From an uncultured Prochlorococcus sp. (GTDB lineage Bacteria > Cyanobacteriota > Cyanobacteriia > PCC-6307 > Cyanobiaceae), in NCBI GenBank assembly GCA_902612005.1, contig CACMCA010000002.1, positions 100,521-164,520 on the forward strand: 64,000 nucleotides of DNA. The letters run 5' to 3'. The position numbers were made by a program, and so were the translations under genes. The notes under the pieces were generated by a model that did not search any database, was not told where the DNA came from, and saw only the letters and a list, made by a program, of their open reading frames with translations. Positions 1 through 9,690 of this stretch are shown in pieces. Numbering within the stretch: position 1 is the first letter of the stretch; each line of letters begins with the position of its first letter.

Positions 1-52
1 GGACTATTTGTGGGGGGCAAATGGGAATACTAATTTTAATTAAATAAAGAAT

Positions 53-538
53 TTAGTTATTTATTTTTCTCCAACAAAAAGAACACTTTCCCCATCTTTT
101 GATTTCTCCCTTAGGAGTAGGGGAATTACAGAGAGTACAAATACACATATTATTTTGATTGATTCTGCTTGGATGTTTTGCCCAAACTATCTTTGCGTTA
201 GTAGCTTTGATATTTTTATTTTTAATTTCATAATTTTGTATTATTTTTATTTCTTTCAAAGTTATTCCAATTTTCTCGATTCTCTCTTTTAATTTATGCT
301 TGTTGAATATTAAAGCTTGGCGCCATTGTGGATGATTTACTGCAATAGTAAGTATTTTGTTTTCAATATTTAATGGTTTACATTCTTGAAATAGTTCCAA
401 ACCGATTAGGTCCTTCCAATCTTCGTTGATTTTAGAAAGTTTATCTAAGTCTTCCCATGCTTTTTTGAAATTATCAAGACAATTTTTTAATGGATGTGGG
501 TTCCTTCTATTCACTATTGGCAAATACTTTTTGTCCAA
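53..538 (-). CDS. DciA-like DUF721 protein with C-terminal cysteine cluster
   Basis: This 161-residue protein matches the DUF721/DciA family. DciA is the ancestral bacterial loader of the replicative helicase, so a role at replication initiation is inferred. The N-terminal two thirds contain the family-like stretch around ILTIAVNHPQWRQAL (about residues 64-78). The C-terminus carries CICTLC followed about 16 residues later by CSFC, a pattern able to form a zinc ribbon. The only start that fits is TTG at 538, since no in-frame ATG precedes the conserved part. It is divergent from birA with a 75-base gap. Family assignment is by pattern only; the cysteine tail is not typical of proteobacterial DciA. 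Confidence 0.6.
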   Translation of the reverse strand: MDKKYLPIVNRRNPHPLKNCLDNFKKAWEDLDKLSKINEDWKDLIGLELFQECKPLNIENKILTIAVNHPQWRQALIFNKHKLKERIEKIGITLKEIKIIQNYEIKNKNIKATNAKIVWAKHPSRINQNNMCICTLCNSPTPKGEIKRWGKCSFCWRKINN

Positions 539-613
539 TTTGTAAAATTTACTTATTAAGACTAAAGTTAATCTAATCTTTAAAAAGATGCTCGTTGTTT
601 TAATAAAGAATTT

Positions 614-1363
614 GTGAAAGTTATTGGATCTGCAGCTAAGACAGTTTTTTATTTAAAAAAAATTCAGGGTCAATATCCAGCCTGGAGACTTCTTTACAAA
701 ATAAAATGTAAAAGTACCGAAAATGAGCTAACCAACTTGCTTGGATATTCTGAAATAAAGAAAAATCAGCCAGTAGCTATAATTGCTAGAGAGCAGTTCT
801 CAGGGGTTGGCCAGAATTCAAAAACTTGGGTTTCTCCAAATGGTGGGATTTGGTTAAGTGCAGCTTACCCAATATTTTCAAAAGAATTTGCATGTCAAAT
901 ATTTAATTTGTCTTTAGGTATCAAGTTATGTGAAATGCTTAGACAAGAGAACATTAATGTTTGTTTGAAATGGCCAAATGATATTTTTTTTGGTTCAAAA
1001 AAATTGATTGGATTTTTACCAAGGGTTATAACAAGAGGCAAAGAAATTATCTATGTAAGAATAGGACTTGGCATGAATGTTTTAAATTACACCCCATCTG
1101 AAGGAATTTCATTATCAAAAGTACTTCAAACTAAGAATATTAATCAAAATTATTGGACTGCCAAAGTTCTTAAAGCTTTTAATGATTCAATTGAATGTAA
1201 TAAGAAAAAAGATTATGTGATTAAATCTGCAAATAAGTTTCTTACTAAAAGTTTTTTACCTAGTGGTTATTGTCCTCATTCATGGAAAATTAAAGATATT
1301 GATTCGAATGGGAATTTAAGAATTGAAAATGAAACTAAACTGAAGGTAATTAGAAGGTTTTGA
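614..1363 (+). CDS. birA: Biotin-protein ligase (biotin-[acetyl-CoA carboxylase] ligase)
   Basis: It should activate biotin as biotinyl-AMP and attach it to the biotin carboxyl carrier protein of acetyl-CoA carboxylase in the cytoplasm. The 249-residue chain is only the catalytic domain; no N-terminal helix-turn-helix repressor domain is visible, so it is a monofunctional class I-type ligase. Visible family motifs are REQFSGVGQNSKTW (about 59-72, the biotin/AMP loop region) and KWPNDIFFGSKKLIGFL (about 119-135, with the catalytic lysine). The start is GTG at 614. It converges on the ABC ATPase gene, with only two bases between the stops. Confidence 0.88.
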   Translation: MKVIGSAAKTVFYLKKIQGQYPAWRLLYKIKCKSTENELTNLLGYSEIKKNQPVAIIAREQFSGVGQNSKTWVSPNGGIWLSAAYPIFSKEFACQIFNLSLGIKLCEMLRQENINVCLKWPNDIFFGSKKLIGFLPRVITRGKEIIYVRIGLGMNVLNYTPSEGISLSKVLQTKNINQNYWTAKVLKAFNDSIECNKKKDYVIKSANKFLTKSFLPSGYCPHSWKIKDIDSNGNLRIENETKLKVIRRF

Positions 1364-1365
1364 AT

Positions 1366-2052
1366 TTAATTAACTTTTAATTCAACAATTCTTCCATCCT
1401 TAAATTTGGCTATTTTTTTTGCGCGATTTGCAACTTCATCTTCATGCGTAACTAAAACTATAGTTATTCCAGATTCATGCAGTTTGTCAAAAAGATCTAA
1501 TACATCTTCAGTAGTTTTTGAATCTAGTGCTCCTGTAGGTTCGTCTGCTAACAAAATTGAGGGGTTATTGATAATAGCCCTGGCAATAGCAACTCGTTGT
1601 TGTTGGCCTCCGGATAATTGGTTTGGGCGATTATTCATTCTTTCTGAAAGACCAACTTTTTTTAAGGCATTCTTACCTCGCTCTAATCTTTTCTTAGGCT
1701 CAATACCAGCATAAATCATCGGTAAAGTTACGTTTTCAAGTGCAGTTGCGTCTGAAAGAAGATGAAATTGTTGAAAAACAAAGCCTAATTTTTGGTTACG
1801 TATTTCCGCGAGCTCATCATCAGATAAATTATCAACAGGAATACCATTTAATTTATAAATACCTTTAGATGGTCTATCCAGACATCCAATAATATTCATA
1901 GCTGTGCTTTTGCCTGAGCCACTAGCTCCCATTACAGCTAAATAATCACCTTTATAAATTTCTAAGTTAATGCTGTCTAAGGCTTTAACAGTTAGATCCT
2001 CTTTCCCATATGTTTTAGAAATATTTTCTAAACTCGCTACTTTCTTAGACAT
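1366..2052 (-). CDS. ABC transporter ATP-binding protein, MacB/LolD/DevA type
   Basis: This is the nucleotide-binding subunit of an ABC transporter. From the ATG at 2052 the protein has 228 residues with Walker A GASGSGKST, a Q-loop region FVFQQFHLLSD, signature LSGGQQQR, Walker B ILLADEPTGALDS and a switch histidine in VTHED. The LSGGQQQR and DEPTGALDS forms are characteristic of the MacB/LolD/FtsE/DevA branch, which works with permeases having large periplasmic domains in lipoprotein or peptide export and glycolipid extrusion. No such permease lies next to it. An upstream TTG at 2094 would overlap ndhB; the ATG at 2052, 16 bases after the ndhB stop, is preferred. It probably shares a transcript with ndhB. 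Confidence 0.85.
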   Translation of the reverse strand: MSKKVASLENISKTYGKEDLTVKALDSINLEIYKGDYLAVMGASGSGKSTAMNIIGCLDRPSKGIYKLNGIPVDNLSDDELAEIRNQKLGFVFQQFHLLSDATALENVTLPMIYAGIEPKKRLERGKNALKKVGLSERMNNRPNQLSGGQQQRVAIARAIINNPSILLADEPTGALDSKTTEDVLDLFDKLHESGITIVLVTHEDEVANRAKKIAKFKDGRIVELKVN

Positions 2053-2068
2053 TTGTTGAGGGATTCTT

Positions 2069-3589
2069 CTAGGAAATATTGTTTGCTGTAGCAATAATAT
2101 CTTGTAAGAAAGGAGTTTCTGAAACTGCTGTATTAGCTAATTTAAAAAGAGGATTAGATAGGATTCCTCCAAGAGCAGTTACTGCCACGCAAGTATAAAG
2201 TGCAATTCTCAAAGGAGGTAATCCTACAATTTTCCAATTAATTTCAGGGTATGATTTGACAATTTCAGAAGCTTCCTGTGGTTCTTTAACTACCATCATT
2301 TTTATCACTGAAATGTAGTAATAAATAGATATAACTGAAGTTACTAATCCCACGATTACTAATAGATATTGATGATTTGCCCAGCCAGCAAAGAACAAAT
2401 ATATCTTTCCAAAAAATCCTAACATTGGGGGTAAACCTCCAAGTGAGAGAAGGCAAAGACTTAAGCCTAATGTAATGAGAGGATCTTTTTGGTAAAGTCC
2501 TGAGTAGTCAATAATTCTGTCAGAACCAGTTCTTAGTGAGAAAAGTATTACACATGAAAATGCACCCAAATTCATAAACAGATATGCAGCCAAATATAAA
2601 ACAGCAGCAGATAAACCATCTTGCGTACCAGATACTATTCCAATCATTACAAATCCAGCTTGACCAATAGAACTGTAAGCTAGCATCCTCTTCATTGAGG
2701 TTTGAGCTAGAGCTACAACATTTCCTAAAGCCATGCTTAAGATGGCTAAAATAGTAAATAAGAGTTTCCATTCCTCATCAAAAGAAGAGAAGGTAGTGCT
2801 TAGTATTCTTATTGCGAATGCAAACCCTGCTGTTTTTGATCCAACAGATAAAAAAGCTACTACAGGTGTAGGTGAACCTTCATATACATCAGGCGTCCAT
2901 TGATGAAAAGGAACTGCAGCTATCTTAAATGCAACAGTTGATAAGACAAAGACAAGAGCTAAAGAAGTAATGAATGATGGCTTGTTGATAATCTCTAAGC
3001 CTATTGTTTCTAAGTTTGTTGAACCACTTAATCCATAAAGAAAAGAGGATCCATACAAATAGACTGCTGCAGCAGCTGACCCAACAAGCAAGTATTTTAA
3101 AGCTGCTTCTGAACTTCTTGGATCTCTCTTGAGATAACCAGAAAGTAAGTAGCTTGCTACAGATAAAGTTTCCAGAGATATAAATACACTAATAAGGTCA
3201 GTAGATCCACACAGAAGCATTGCCCCTAGGGTGGCAGAAAGAACTATCGCAGCAAACTCGCCTATGGGGCTACCACTTTGTTCTGTATACCGCCAACTTA
3301 TAAGTAAAGATACTAAGGTTGATAAAGATATTATTGCTCTAAATGCGATTGCTAAATTATCTGAATTAAAGGATCCAAGAAATGCGCTTTCTACTGGATT
3401 ATTCCATTGCAAGGCCAAACTAATAAGAGAGCTGCCAATTGATAAATAGCAGATTATTGGTGCCCATTTTGAAGCAGTTTTTTCTCCAGCTAAATCTACA
3501 AGAAGTGTTCCAACAATACCTAGTAAAATAAAAGCCTCAGGAATAATGGCTTGAGCATTTAAATTAATTGTAAAGATTTCGTTGGGCAC
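2069..3589 (-). CDS. ndhB: NAD(P)H-quinone oxidoreductase subunit 2 (NDH-1 subunit NdhB)
   Basis: NdhB is an antiporter-like proton-pumping membrane subunit of the cyanobacterial NDH-1 complex, which serves respiration, cyclic electron flow and CO2 uptake in the thylakoid membrane. The 506-residue chain is almost wholly hydrophobic, with about 14 predicted membrane segments. It contains the expected internal motifs [19 protein letters not shown] and [13 protein letters not shown], including the conserved lysine and proline-rich helix of the proton channel. The start is GTG at 3589 (MPNEIFTIN). It is divergent from topA with a 175-base spacer that includes an AT-rich TTGATTATAATT stretch which may hold promoter elements. 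Confidence 0.96.
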   Translation of the reverse strand: MPNEIFTINLNAQAIIPEAFILLGIVGTLLVDLAGEKTASKWAPIICYLSIGSSLISLALQWNNPVESAFLGSFNSDNLAIAFRAIISLSTLVSLLISWRYTEQSGSPIGEFAAIVLSATLGAMLLCGSTDLISVFISLETLSVASYLLSGYLKRDPRSSEAALKYLLVGSAAAAVYLYGSSFLYGLSGSTNLETIGLEIINKPSFITSLALVFVLSTVAFKIAAVPFHQWTPDVYEGSPTPVVAFLSVGSKTAGFAFAIRILSTTFSSFDEEWKLLFTILAILSMALGNVVALAQTSMKRMLAYSSIGQAGFVMIGIVSGTQDGLSAAVLYLAAYLFMNLGAFSCVILFSLRTGSDRIIDYSGLYQKDPLITLGLSLCLLSLGGLPPMLGFFGKIYLFFAGWANHQYLLVIVGLVTSVISIYYYISVIKMMVVKEPQEASEIVKSYPEINWKIVGLPPLRIALYTCVAVTALGGILSNPLFKLANTAVSETPFLQDIIATANNIS

Positions 3590-3764
3590 TTTATTAAATT
3601 GGATTAAATTAGATGTTTGATTGTAAGAGTCTAAGAGTTAATCTTAACTTGATTATAATTTGTGGGTATGAGTTTTGAAATTTTCAAAAGAAATTACTTG
3701 AAAAAACTTCAAATAATCATAATATGCCCTAACTGAACAAAAACACCAATTTTTGAAATAAACC

Positions 3765-6371
3765 TTGGATCACACACTTGTTATTGTTGAAAGTCCCACC
3801 AAAGCAAAAACTATAAGAAAGTTTTTGCCTTCTAATTACGAAGTTCTCGCTTCAATGGGACACGTAAGAGATCTTCCAAAAGGAGCTGCTGAAATACCTG
3901 CTGCGGTTAAAAAGGAAAAATGGGCAAGGATAGGAGTAAATACAACGGAAGATTTTGAACCACTTTACATAGTTCCAAAAGATAAGAAAAAGGTTGTTAA
4001 AGAACTAAAAGATGCATTGAAAGGGGCTACCCAACTATTACTGGCTACTGATGAAGATAGAGAGGGAGAGAGCATTAGCTGGCATCTTCTGCAAATACTT
4101 AAACCTAAAATACCAACCAAGAGAATGGTTTTTCATGAAATTACAAAAAAGGCAATTAATAAAGCTTTAGATCAAACAAGAGAAATTGATATGGAACTTG
4201 TTCAGGCTCAAGAAACTAGAAGAATCTTGGACAGGCTTTTTGGATATGAATTATCTCCTTTACTTTGGAAGAAGGTAGCCCCTCGATTATCTGCTGGACG
4301 TGTTCAATCAGTTTCTGTAAGACTTCTTGTTAGAAGAGAGAGAGAGAGAAGATCCTTTAAAAAGGCATGTTACTGGGGGATTAAAGCTTGCCTAGTAAAA
4401 GATAATATTACTTTCGAAACTAAACTATTCAGTTTAAACGGTCAAAGAATTTCTAATGGTTCCGATTTCGATGAACAGACCGGCAAATTAAAACAAGGAA
4501 ATAAATCCTTAATAATTGGAGAAGAAAAAGTAAATGATTTATTGAAGACTTTTTCATCTGAGGATTGGTTAGTCTCAAAAATTGAAAAAAAACCATCCAT
4601 TCGTAGGCCAGTTCCTCCATTTACAACTAGTACATTGCAACAAGAAGCAAACAGGAAGCTTCGTTTGTCTGCAAGAGATACCATGAGATGTGCACAAGGT
4701 CTATATGAGAGAGGCTACATAACATATATGAGGACTGATTCAGTTCATCTTTCCGAACAAGCCACAAGAGCTGCTAGAGAGTGTGTCAGTTCTATGTATG
4801 GTAAAGAATATTTATCTAGCTCACCAAGACAATTTAATTCAACTGCAAGAAATGCTCAAGAAGCTCACGAAGCTATTAGGCCAGCAGGTGAGTTATTTAA
4901 AACACCAAAGGAAACTAATTTAACTGGCAGAGATTTATCTCTTTACGATTTAATTTGGAAAAGGACTGTAGCTAGTCAAATGGCGGAAGCTAGGCTAACA
5001 ATGATTAATGCTGAAATTAGCGTGGGGGATGGATTATTTAAATCTAGCGGGAAAAGTATTGATTTCGCTGGATTCTTCAGAGCTTATGTCGAGGGAAGTG
5101 ATGACCCAAATTCATCCCTTGAACAACAAGAAATTATTCTCCCAAACTTAACAACTGGAATGTTTCTTGAAGTTACTAATAAGGAATCTACTTTTCATGA
5201 AACTAAACCACCCGCGAGATATACAGAGGCTGCATTAGTTAAAGTTCTTGAAAAAGAAGGAATTGGAAGACCTTCTACATATGCAAGCATTATTGGGACA
5301 ATTGTGGATAGAGGTTATGCGAATATATCCTCTAATACTTTGGCTCCAACGTTTACAGCTTTTGCTGTAACTGCTCTATTAGAAGAACATTTCCCTGATC
5401 TGGTTGATACTACTTTTACTGCAAAAATGGAATCTTCATTAGATGAAATATCTTCAGGCAATCTTGAGTGGCTACCTTACCTTGAAACTTTCTATAGAGG
5501 TAAAAATGGATTGGAGGTAAAAGTTCAGAAAACAGAGGGTGATATTGATGGTAAAGCTTATAGACAAGTTGATTTCGAAGATCTTCCTTGCGTAGTCAGA
5601 ATAGGCTCTAACGGACCTTGGCTAGAGGGTATAAAAATTGATGAATCTGGTAATGAAATTCAGGCGAAAGGTAATCTCCCAATGGATATTACTCCTGGAG
5701 ATTTAGATATAAAGCAAGTTGATCAAATTTTAAGTGGCCCATCAGATCTTGGAACTGATCCAAAAACTGGTGAGAAAGTATTTTTAAGATTTGGCCCTTA
5801 TGGACCTTACGTTCAATTGGGAAATAATGATCAAGATAAAGCTAAACCAAGAAGAGCTTCATTACCAAAAGAGTTGAAAACTGATGATCTAACTTTAGAT
5901 GAGGCTCTCGTACTTTTAAGTTTGCCTAGATTGTTAGGAGTTCATCCAGAAGGAGGTGTTGTTGAGGCTGACAGAGGAAGATTTGGACCTTATATTAAAT
6001 GGATTAAAAATGAAAATGAATCTGAAAACAGATCCTTAAAGAAAGAAGATGATGTTTTTACAATTGATATAAAACGTGCATTAGAAATTCTTGCGATGCC
6101 AAAAATGGGTAGAGGTGGTCAAGAGGTACTTAAAGACTTTGGAAAACCGAAAGAATATAAAGAAAAGATCCAAATATTAAATGGCAGATATGGGGTCTAT
6201 TTAAAATGTGGTAAAACTAATGTTTCGATTGCTAAAGATACTGACTTAGAAAAATTTTCTTTAGATGATGCTGTATCTCTTCTTGAAGAAAAACTAAAAG
6301 ATAAAAAAGGTTCTATTTTAAAAAAAACAAAGATAAGTAATAAAAAAACTACAAGGAAAAAGAAAAGTTAG
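3765..6371 (+). CDS. topA: DNA topoisomerase I (type IA)
   Basis: It relaxes negatively supercoiled DNA by single-strand passage. The 868-residue protein starts with the Toprim domain (VIVESPTKAK about residues 6-15, acidic ATDEDREGES around 93-102). It has the active-site tyrosine in GYITYMRTDS (about 318-327) and the motif EKEGIGRPSTYA. The C-terminal third contains several glycine/aromatic repeats (GPWLEG, RFGPYGPYVQ, RFGPYIKW, GRYGVYLK) in place of four-cysteine zinc fingers, as in other cyanobacterial TopA, and it ends in a lysine-rich tail. The start is TTG at 3765. An in-frame stop lies two codons upstream and the Toprim motif begins at once, so no other start is possible. Confidence 0.97.
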   Translation: MDHTLVIVESPTKAKTIRKFLPSNYEVLASMGHVRDLPKGAAEIPAAVKKEKWARIGVNTTEDFEPLYIVPKDKKKVVKELKDALKGATQLLLATDEDREGESISWHLLQILKPKIPTKRMVFHEITKKAINKALDQTREIDMELVQAQETRRILDRLFGYELSPLLWKKVAPRLSAGRVQSVSVRLLVRRERERRSFKKACYWGIKACLVKDNITFETKLFSLNGQRISNGSDFDEQTGKLKQGNKSLIIGEEKVNDLLKTFSSEDWLVSKIEKKPSIRRPVPPFTTSTLQQEANRKLRLSARDTMRCAQGLYERGYITYMRTDSVHLSEQATRAARECVSSMYGKEYLSSSPRQFNSTARNAQEAHEAIRPAGELFKTPKETNLTGRDLSLYDLIWKRTVASQMAEARLTMINAEISVGDGLFKSSGKSIDFAGFFRAYVEGSDDPNSSLEQQEIILPNLTTGMFLEVTNKESTFHETKPPARYTEAALVKVLEKEGIGRPSTYASIIGTIVDRGYANISSNTLAPTFTAFAVTALLEEHFPDLVDTTFTAKMESSLDEISSGNLEWLPYLETFYRGKNGLEVKVQKTEGDIDGKAYRQVDFEDLPCVVRIGSNGPWLEGIKIDESGNEIQAKGNLPMDITPGDLDIKQVDQILSGPSDLGTDPKTGEKVFLRFGPYGPYVQLGNNDQDKAKPRRASLPKELKTDDLTLDEALVLLSLPRLLGVHPEGGVVEADRGRFGPYIKWIKNENESENRSLKKEDDVFTIDIKRALEILAMPKMGRGGQEVLKDFGKPKEYKEKIQILNGRYGVYLKCGKTNVSIAKDTDLEKFSLDDAVSLLEEKLKDKKGSILKKTKISNKKTTRKKKS

Positions 6372-6378
6372 AAAAAAT

Positions 6379-6864
6379 ATGATTTTTAAAAAAAAAGAAT
6401 TTTTTTTATTAATTTTTTTAATTTTCTTGCAATCATGCTCTGGGGGGAGGATTGGAAACTTTCTTGAAAGTAGTTTTAATGATTTAGAAAAAATAAGCCA
6501 AAATGAAGATTTACAAAATAATTTAGTAAATAAAAAAGTTGTAGTAAAAGAAAAAAAAGAAGTTAATGTTATAAAAAATAAAAAAGTTAAAAAAGTAGAA
6601 AAGCCAAAAGATATTCCTGAGGACAAAAAGGATATATCTTTAAAAAAGATACCAAAACAAAAAAATAACAAAATTAAGAATCTTTCAAAAAAAAGAAAAA
6701 TTGAGCTTCAATCTTACAAAATAATATTCATCCTAAAAGATGTAGATCCAAAAGATCCTACGGAAGAATTAAGTTCCATATTAAGTAATTCTGAGGTAAA
6801 TTTTGAAATAGAAAAGATTGAACGTATCTTAGATTCAAAAAATAAAAGTATGAATAAAAATTAA
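6379..6864 (+). CDS. Predicted lipoprotein, lysine-rich, function unknown
   Basis: This 161-residue protein begins MIFKKKEFFLLIFLIFLQSC, a short lysine-led hydrophobic signal ending in a lipobox (LQSC), so lipidation by Lgt at Cys20 is predicted. Lgt is encoded at 27956-28849. The mature part is highly charged, with lysine-dense low-complexity segments (about residues 50-110), and has no motif I recognise. It begins 8 bases after the topA stop and is followed 20 bases later by a DUF2232-like membrane protein, which suggests cotranscription. The lysine-rich run comes from A-tract-rich DNA, so the sequence may be only loosely constrained. Confidence 0.6.
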   Translation: MIFKKKEFFLLIFLIFLQSCSGGRIGNFLESSFNDLEKISQNEDLQNNLVNKKVVVKEKKEVNVIKNKKVKKVEKPKDIPEDKKDISLKKIPKQKNNKIKNLSKKRKIELQSYKIIFILKDVDPKDPTEELSSILSNSEVNFEIEKIERILDSKNKSMNKN

Positions 6865-6884
6865 TCAAAAATATAAAACAAAAA

Positions 6885-7523
6885 ATGAAAATAACAACAA
6901 AAATTGAAGCACTAAATATTGTTGAGACCTCATATCTAGCTTCTCTTTCGTCTTTATTATGGGTTGCACTATATTATTTGCCGGTTGGGGGAGCTTTATT
7001 AAGGTTGATTTTACCTCTCCCTATGATCTTATTGCACTTGAGAAGAGGAACTAAAATTGCGTTGGAAGGACTCTTAATACAATTTCTTCTTTTATTTATA
7101 ATTATGGGTCCTGTTAGAGGAACTTTATTTTTATTTCCATATGGGATCTTAGCCTTTTGGTTGGGTTGGTGTTGGTTTAAAGAAAAGAGTTGGAAACTTA
7201 GTTTAACTTTAGGAGTTGTTATTGGAACCCTCGGCTTCTTACTACGAGTAATAGCATTATCTACGTTGGTTGGAGATAATCTTTGGGTGTTAATTACTAG
7301 AGCGAGTTATGGTTTAATCGAAAAGTTGATTGGATTATTTAATTTACCTCTATCCCCATCAATTTTGAGTATTCAATTATGTGCAATTTTATTGATAATT
7401 TTTCAAGAAATAGTTTATGTTTTAACGGTACATGTTGTTGCCTACTCTCTGTTTCCTAGATTTAAATTAACTATTCCAGATCCTCCAAGGTTATTAAATA
7501 GCTTAGTTGATTTAAATAATTGA
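6885..7523 (+). CDS. Cyanobacterial integral membrane protein, DUF2232-like
   Basis: The 212-residue protein is hydrophobic throughout, with about six probable membrane helices. The first is around residues 22-45 (LLWVALYYLPVGGALLRLILP) and the last around 165-190. Size and pattern suit the DUF2232/YybS-like family, which resembles substrate-binding S components of vitamin transporters; no substrate can be assigned. It lies between the lipoprotein gene and the cobT-type gene, 10 bases before the latter, so these genes may form one transcript. A link to corrinoid or precursor uptake is conceivable from context only. Confidence 0.6.
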   Translation: MKITTKIEALNIVETSYLASLSSLLWVALYYLPVGGALLRLILPLPMILLHLRRGTKIALEGLLIQFLLLFIIMGPVRGTLFLFPYGILAFWLGWCWFKEKSWKLSLTLGVVIGTLGFLLRVIALSTLVGDNLWVLITRASYGLIEKLIGLFNLPLSPSILSIQLCAILLIIFQEIVYVLTVHVVAYSLFPRFKLTIPDPPRLLNSLVDLNN

Positions 7524-7533
7524 AATAGTAAAA

Positions 7534-8691
7534 ATGTACAGTACAGAATTAGGGATAAATTTTTTTGGTAATGAATCCAATAAAAAAAATCAACTTAATA
7601 AGATAGAAATACTGAAAAAAAATATAAATAATTTCAAATTATTTCTTGTTATTGCAGGCACTAATACATCTCAAATTCCTGGAATTTCAGCTGCAGGTAT
7701 TAATGCAAAGTCAAGGAAAAAAACTGCACTGGCAGATGCCGAATTTTTGCTTAAGGGTGCTTCAAAAGATTATAAATATAAATTGCCTCTCCTTAATGCA
7801 GGTGTAACTCCTGCCCTAATAAGTCATGTTTGTTCGAAGCTTATAAATATTAATCCAGTCATTGTTCCTCTGGGAATAGGATTAAAGCCTTATTTTAATC
7901 ATTTGGTTTTAGAAGATAGAGATTTGGGTCCATCAAATTGTATTACTACTGGTAAATCTATGTCCAAAGAGAGAGTTATAAATCTGTACGAAAGAGGTCT
8001 TGCGATAGGAAAATCCTCAAAACAACCTATTTTAATTTCTGAATCTGTTCCAGGAGGTACTACAACTGCTCAAGCAGTAATGGAAGCTTTTGGTTTGAGG
8101 GTGTCTAATTTAGTAGGGAGTAGTTTATTTAAAGCTCCAAGAGAACTCAAAAGAAAAGTAGTTCAAAAAGGACTTTTAAATGCAAATCTTAAGACTGATT
8201 TTGACTCTTTTGATGTTGTCGCGGCGGTAGGTGATCCTTTCCAAGCTTTCTCAATGGGTCTATTAATTGGTGCTAGGCTTGCAAAACAATCTGTCATATT
8301 GTCTGGTGGAAGTCAGATGATAGCGATAATTTTGCTTGTATTAGAATTCTTAGATGCGAAAGATGAAGAAGACTTTATTGAAGATGTTTTTATTGCGACA
8401 ACTGGATGGCTTGTGAAAGATAATTCCCTAAATGATTTAGTAAATCTAATTAATGAAAAATATGATGTCAAATTATTAGGTTTAGCCAGTCCTTTAAATT
8501 TCAAATCTTCAAAATACAAAGAATTGAAGGATTATGAATTAGGTCATGTAAAAGAAGGTGTAGGTGCTGGTGGAATATCATTGCTTGCTTTCTTAGATGG
8601 CTTTAAAAATGAAGAAATAGTTTCATTGTGTCAACAAAATCTGGAAATGATGAAGGGCCTAGGTCAAATTTCTTTAGAGAAGGATTGCTGA
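7534..8691 (+). CDS. cobT: Nicotinate-nucleotide-dimethylbenzimidazole phosphoribosyltransferase-like protein (TIGR00303/UPF0284)
   Basis: The 385-residue protein fits the TIGR00303 branch found in cyanobacteria and archaea, a divergent form of CobT that activates the lower ligand base of cobamides. Visible family features are the early VIAGTNTSQIPGISAAG (about residues 40-56), the glycine-rich SESVPGGTTTAQAVMEAFG (about 170-188), VAAVGDPFQAFSMG, and VKEGVGAGGISLLAF near the C-terminus. Prochlorococcus is known to make pseudocobalamin with adenine as the lower ligand, so the natural base may be adenine; that is inference. The ATG of the next gene follows the stop with no gap, indicating coupling. 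cobM lies elsewhere in the window. Confidence 0.8.
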   Translation: MYSTELGINFFGNESNKKNQLNKIEILKKNINNFKLFLVIAGTNTSQIPGISAAGINAKSRKKTALADAEFLLKGASKDYKYKLPLLNAGVTPALISHVCSKLININPVIVPLGIGLKPYFNHLVLEDRDLGPSNCITTGKSMSKERVINLYERGLAIGKSSKQPILISESVPGGTTTAQAVMEAFGLRVSNLVGSSLFKAPRELKRKVVQKGLLNANLKTDFDSFDVVAAVGDPFQAFSMGLLIGARLAKQSVILSGGSQMIAIILLVLEFLDAKDEEDFIEDVFIATTGWLVKDNSLNDLVNLINEKYDVKLLGLASPLNFKSSKYKELKDYELGHVKEGVGAGGISLLAFLDGFKNEEIVSLCQQNLEMMKGLGQISLEKDC

Positions 8692-9690
8692 ATGTTTTCA
8701 AAATTTGCAACCAGAAGAGAATTTTTAAATTATGGTAAGCTTTCGCTTTTATTTTTCTTAAACTCTTGCAGTAATCTACCTAAGAAAGTAAAAATTGCAT
8801 TACAAAATTCTTTTTATCCAGAATCTTTTAAAGATACGATTCCAAAAGATTGGAAGCAGGAAAAAATTAATTTTGAAAATATTCGGCTACAAAAAAATAG
8901 AAACACAATTTTCAATTCTGACTTTACTTTAATAAATGATGGATGGATTTCTAGTATAGATTTTTCAGAATTTGAAAAATTAAATGAATATGCATTGTTC
9001 GAAAATTTGGATAAGAGATCGATAGATTTTTTGGGAAGCTTTAATCAAAATCAGAGGAGTAGATTATTTCCTATTGGCGTAGTACCCTATACAATAATAA
9101 TTAAAAATAATAAAGAGTTAATAAATTCAGCAAGAACATCTTGGGATTTTCTTCTTTCTAAAAAATTAACTGGGAAAATTATTTTTCCACAAAGTCCCAG
9201 AATAATATTGTCAATTGCTCAAAAAATTAATTCATCTAATTCTCTAAAAAAACTCAAAAACCAAGCAATGTTATTTGATGATAAAAATATCCTCAATTGG
9301 TTGATTAATTCTGATGCTATTGTCGCAATAGTTCCTTATAGTCTTTGTTCAAAATATTTAAAAATAGATCCAAGACTTGCTTTAGTTTTCCCAAGCCAAG
9401 GGGTACCTTTGATGTGGCATTTTCTACTCAGTCGATCAAATCTAAATAATGCAATATTAATTAAATGGATTAAATCTTTAGAAAATAAATCAATAGTAGA
9501 TAAATTAGTAAGCCAGGGTTGGTATCTTCCATTCAATAGTGATTATTTGCAAAGTAAATATAAAACTGAAATGCTCCCCATCTCAGGACCTTCTGAGGAA
9601 TGTTGGGAAAATAGTTGGTCTTTCCCTGTCTTAACAAATGAACAAAAAATTAATCTTAAAAATATCTGGAATGAGTCCTTATCCCCATAA
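8692..9690 (+). CDS. Predicted Tat-exported lipoprotein, periplasmic binding protein-like
   Basis: The 332-residue protein starts with ATRREFLNYGKLSLLFFLNSC. This combines a twin-arginine motif (Arg8-Arg9, then FL) with a short hydrophobic stretch and a lipobox ending at Cys26, so Tat export followed by lipidation is predicted. The mature region has the character of class-II solute-binding proteins (polyamine/iron type), with patterns such as PIGVVPYTIIIKN, SWDFLLSKKLTGKIIFP and VFPSQGVPLMWHFLLS. No ligand can be assigned. It follows cobT directly and its last 12 bases overlap the convergent aldo/keto reductase gene. It could be an orphan substrate-binding subunit working with a distant permease. 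Confidence 0.65.
   Translation: MFSKFATRREFLNYGKLSLLFFLNSCSNLPKKVKIALQNSFYPESFKDTIPKDWKQEKINFENIRLQKNRNTIFNSDFTLINDGWISSIDFSEFEKLNEYALFENLDKRSIDFLGSFNQNQRSRLFPIGVVPYTIIIKNNKELINSARTSWDFLLSKKLTGKIIFPQSPRIILSIAQKINSSNSLKKLKNQAMLFDDKNILNWLINSDAIVAIVPYSLCSKYLKIDPRLALVFPSQGVPLMWHFLLSRSNLNNAILIKWIKSLENKSIVDKLVSQGWYLPFNSDYLQSKYKTEMLPISGPSEECWENSWSFPVLTNEQKINLKNIWNESLSP

Noticed and set aside
1..52. Possible 3' end of a plus-strand gene at the left edge
   Set aside because: All three plus-strand frames stop within 45 bases, but the fragments are too short to identify or to choose a frame.
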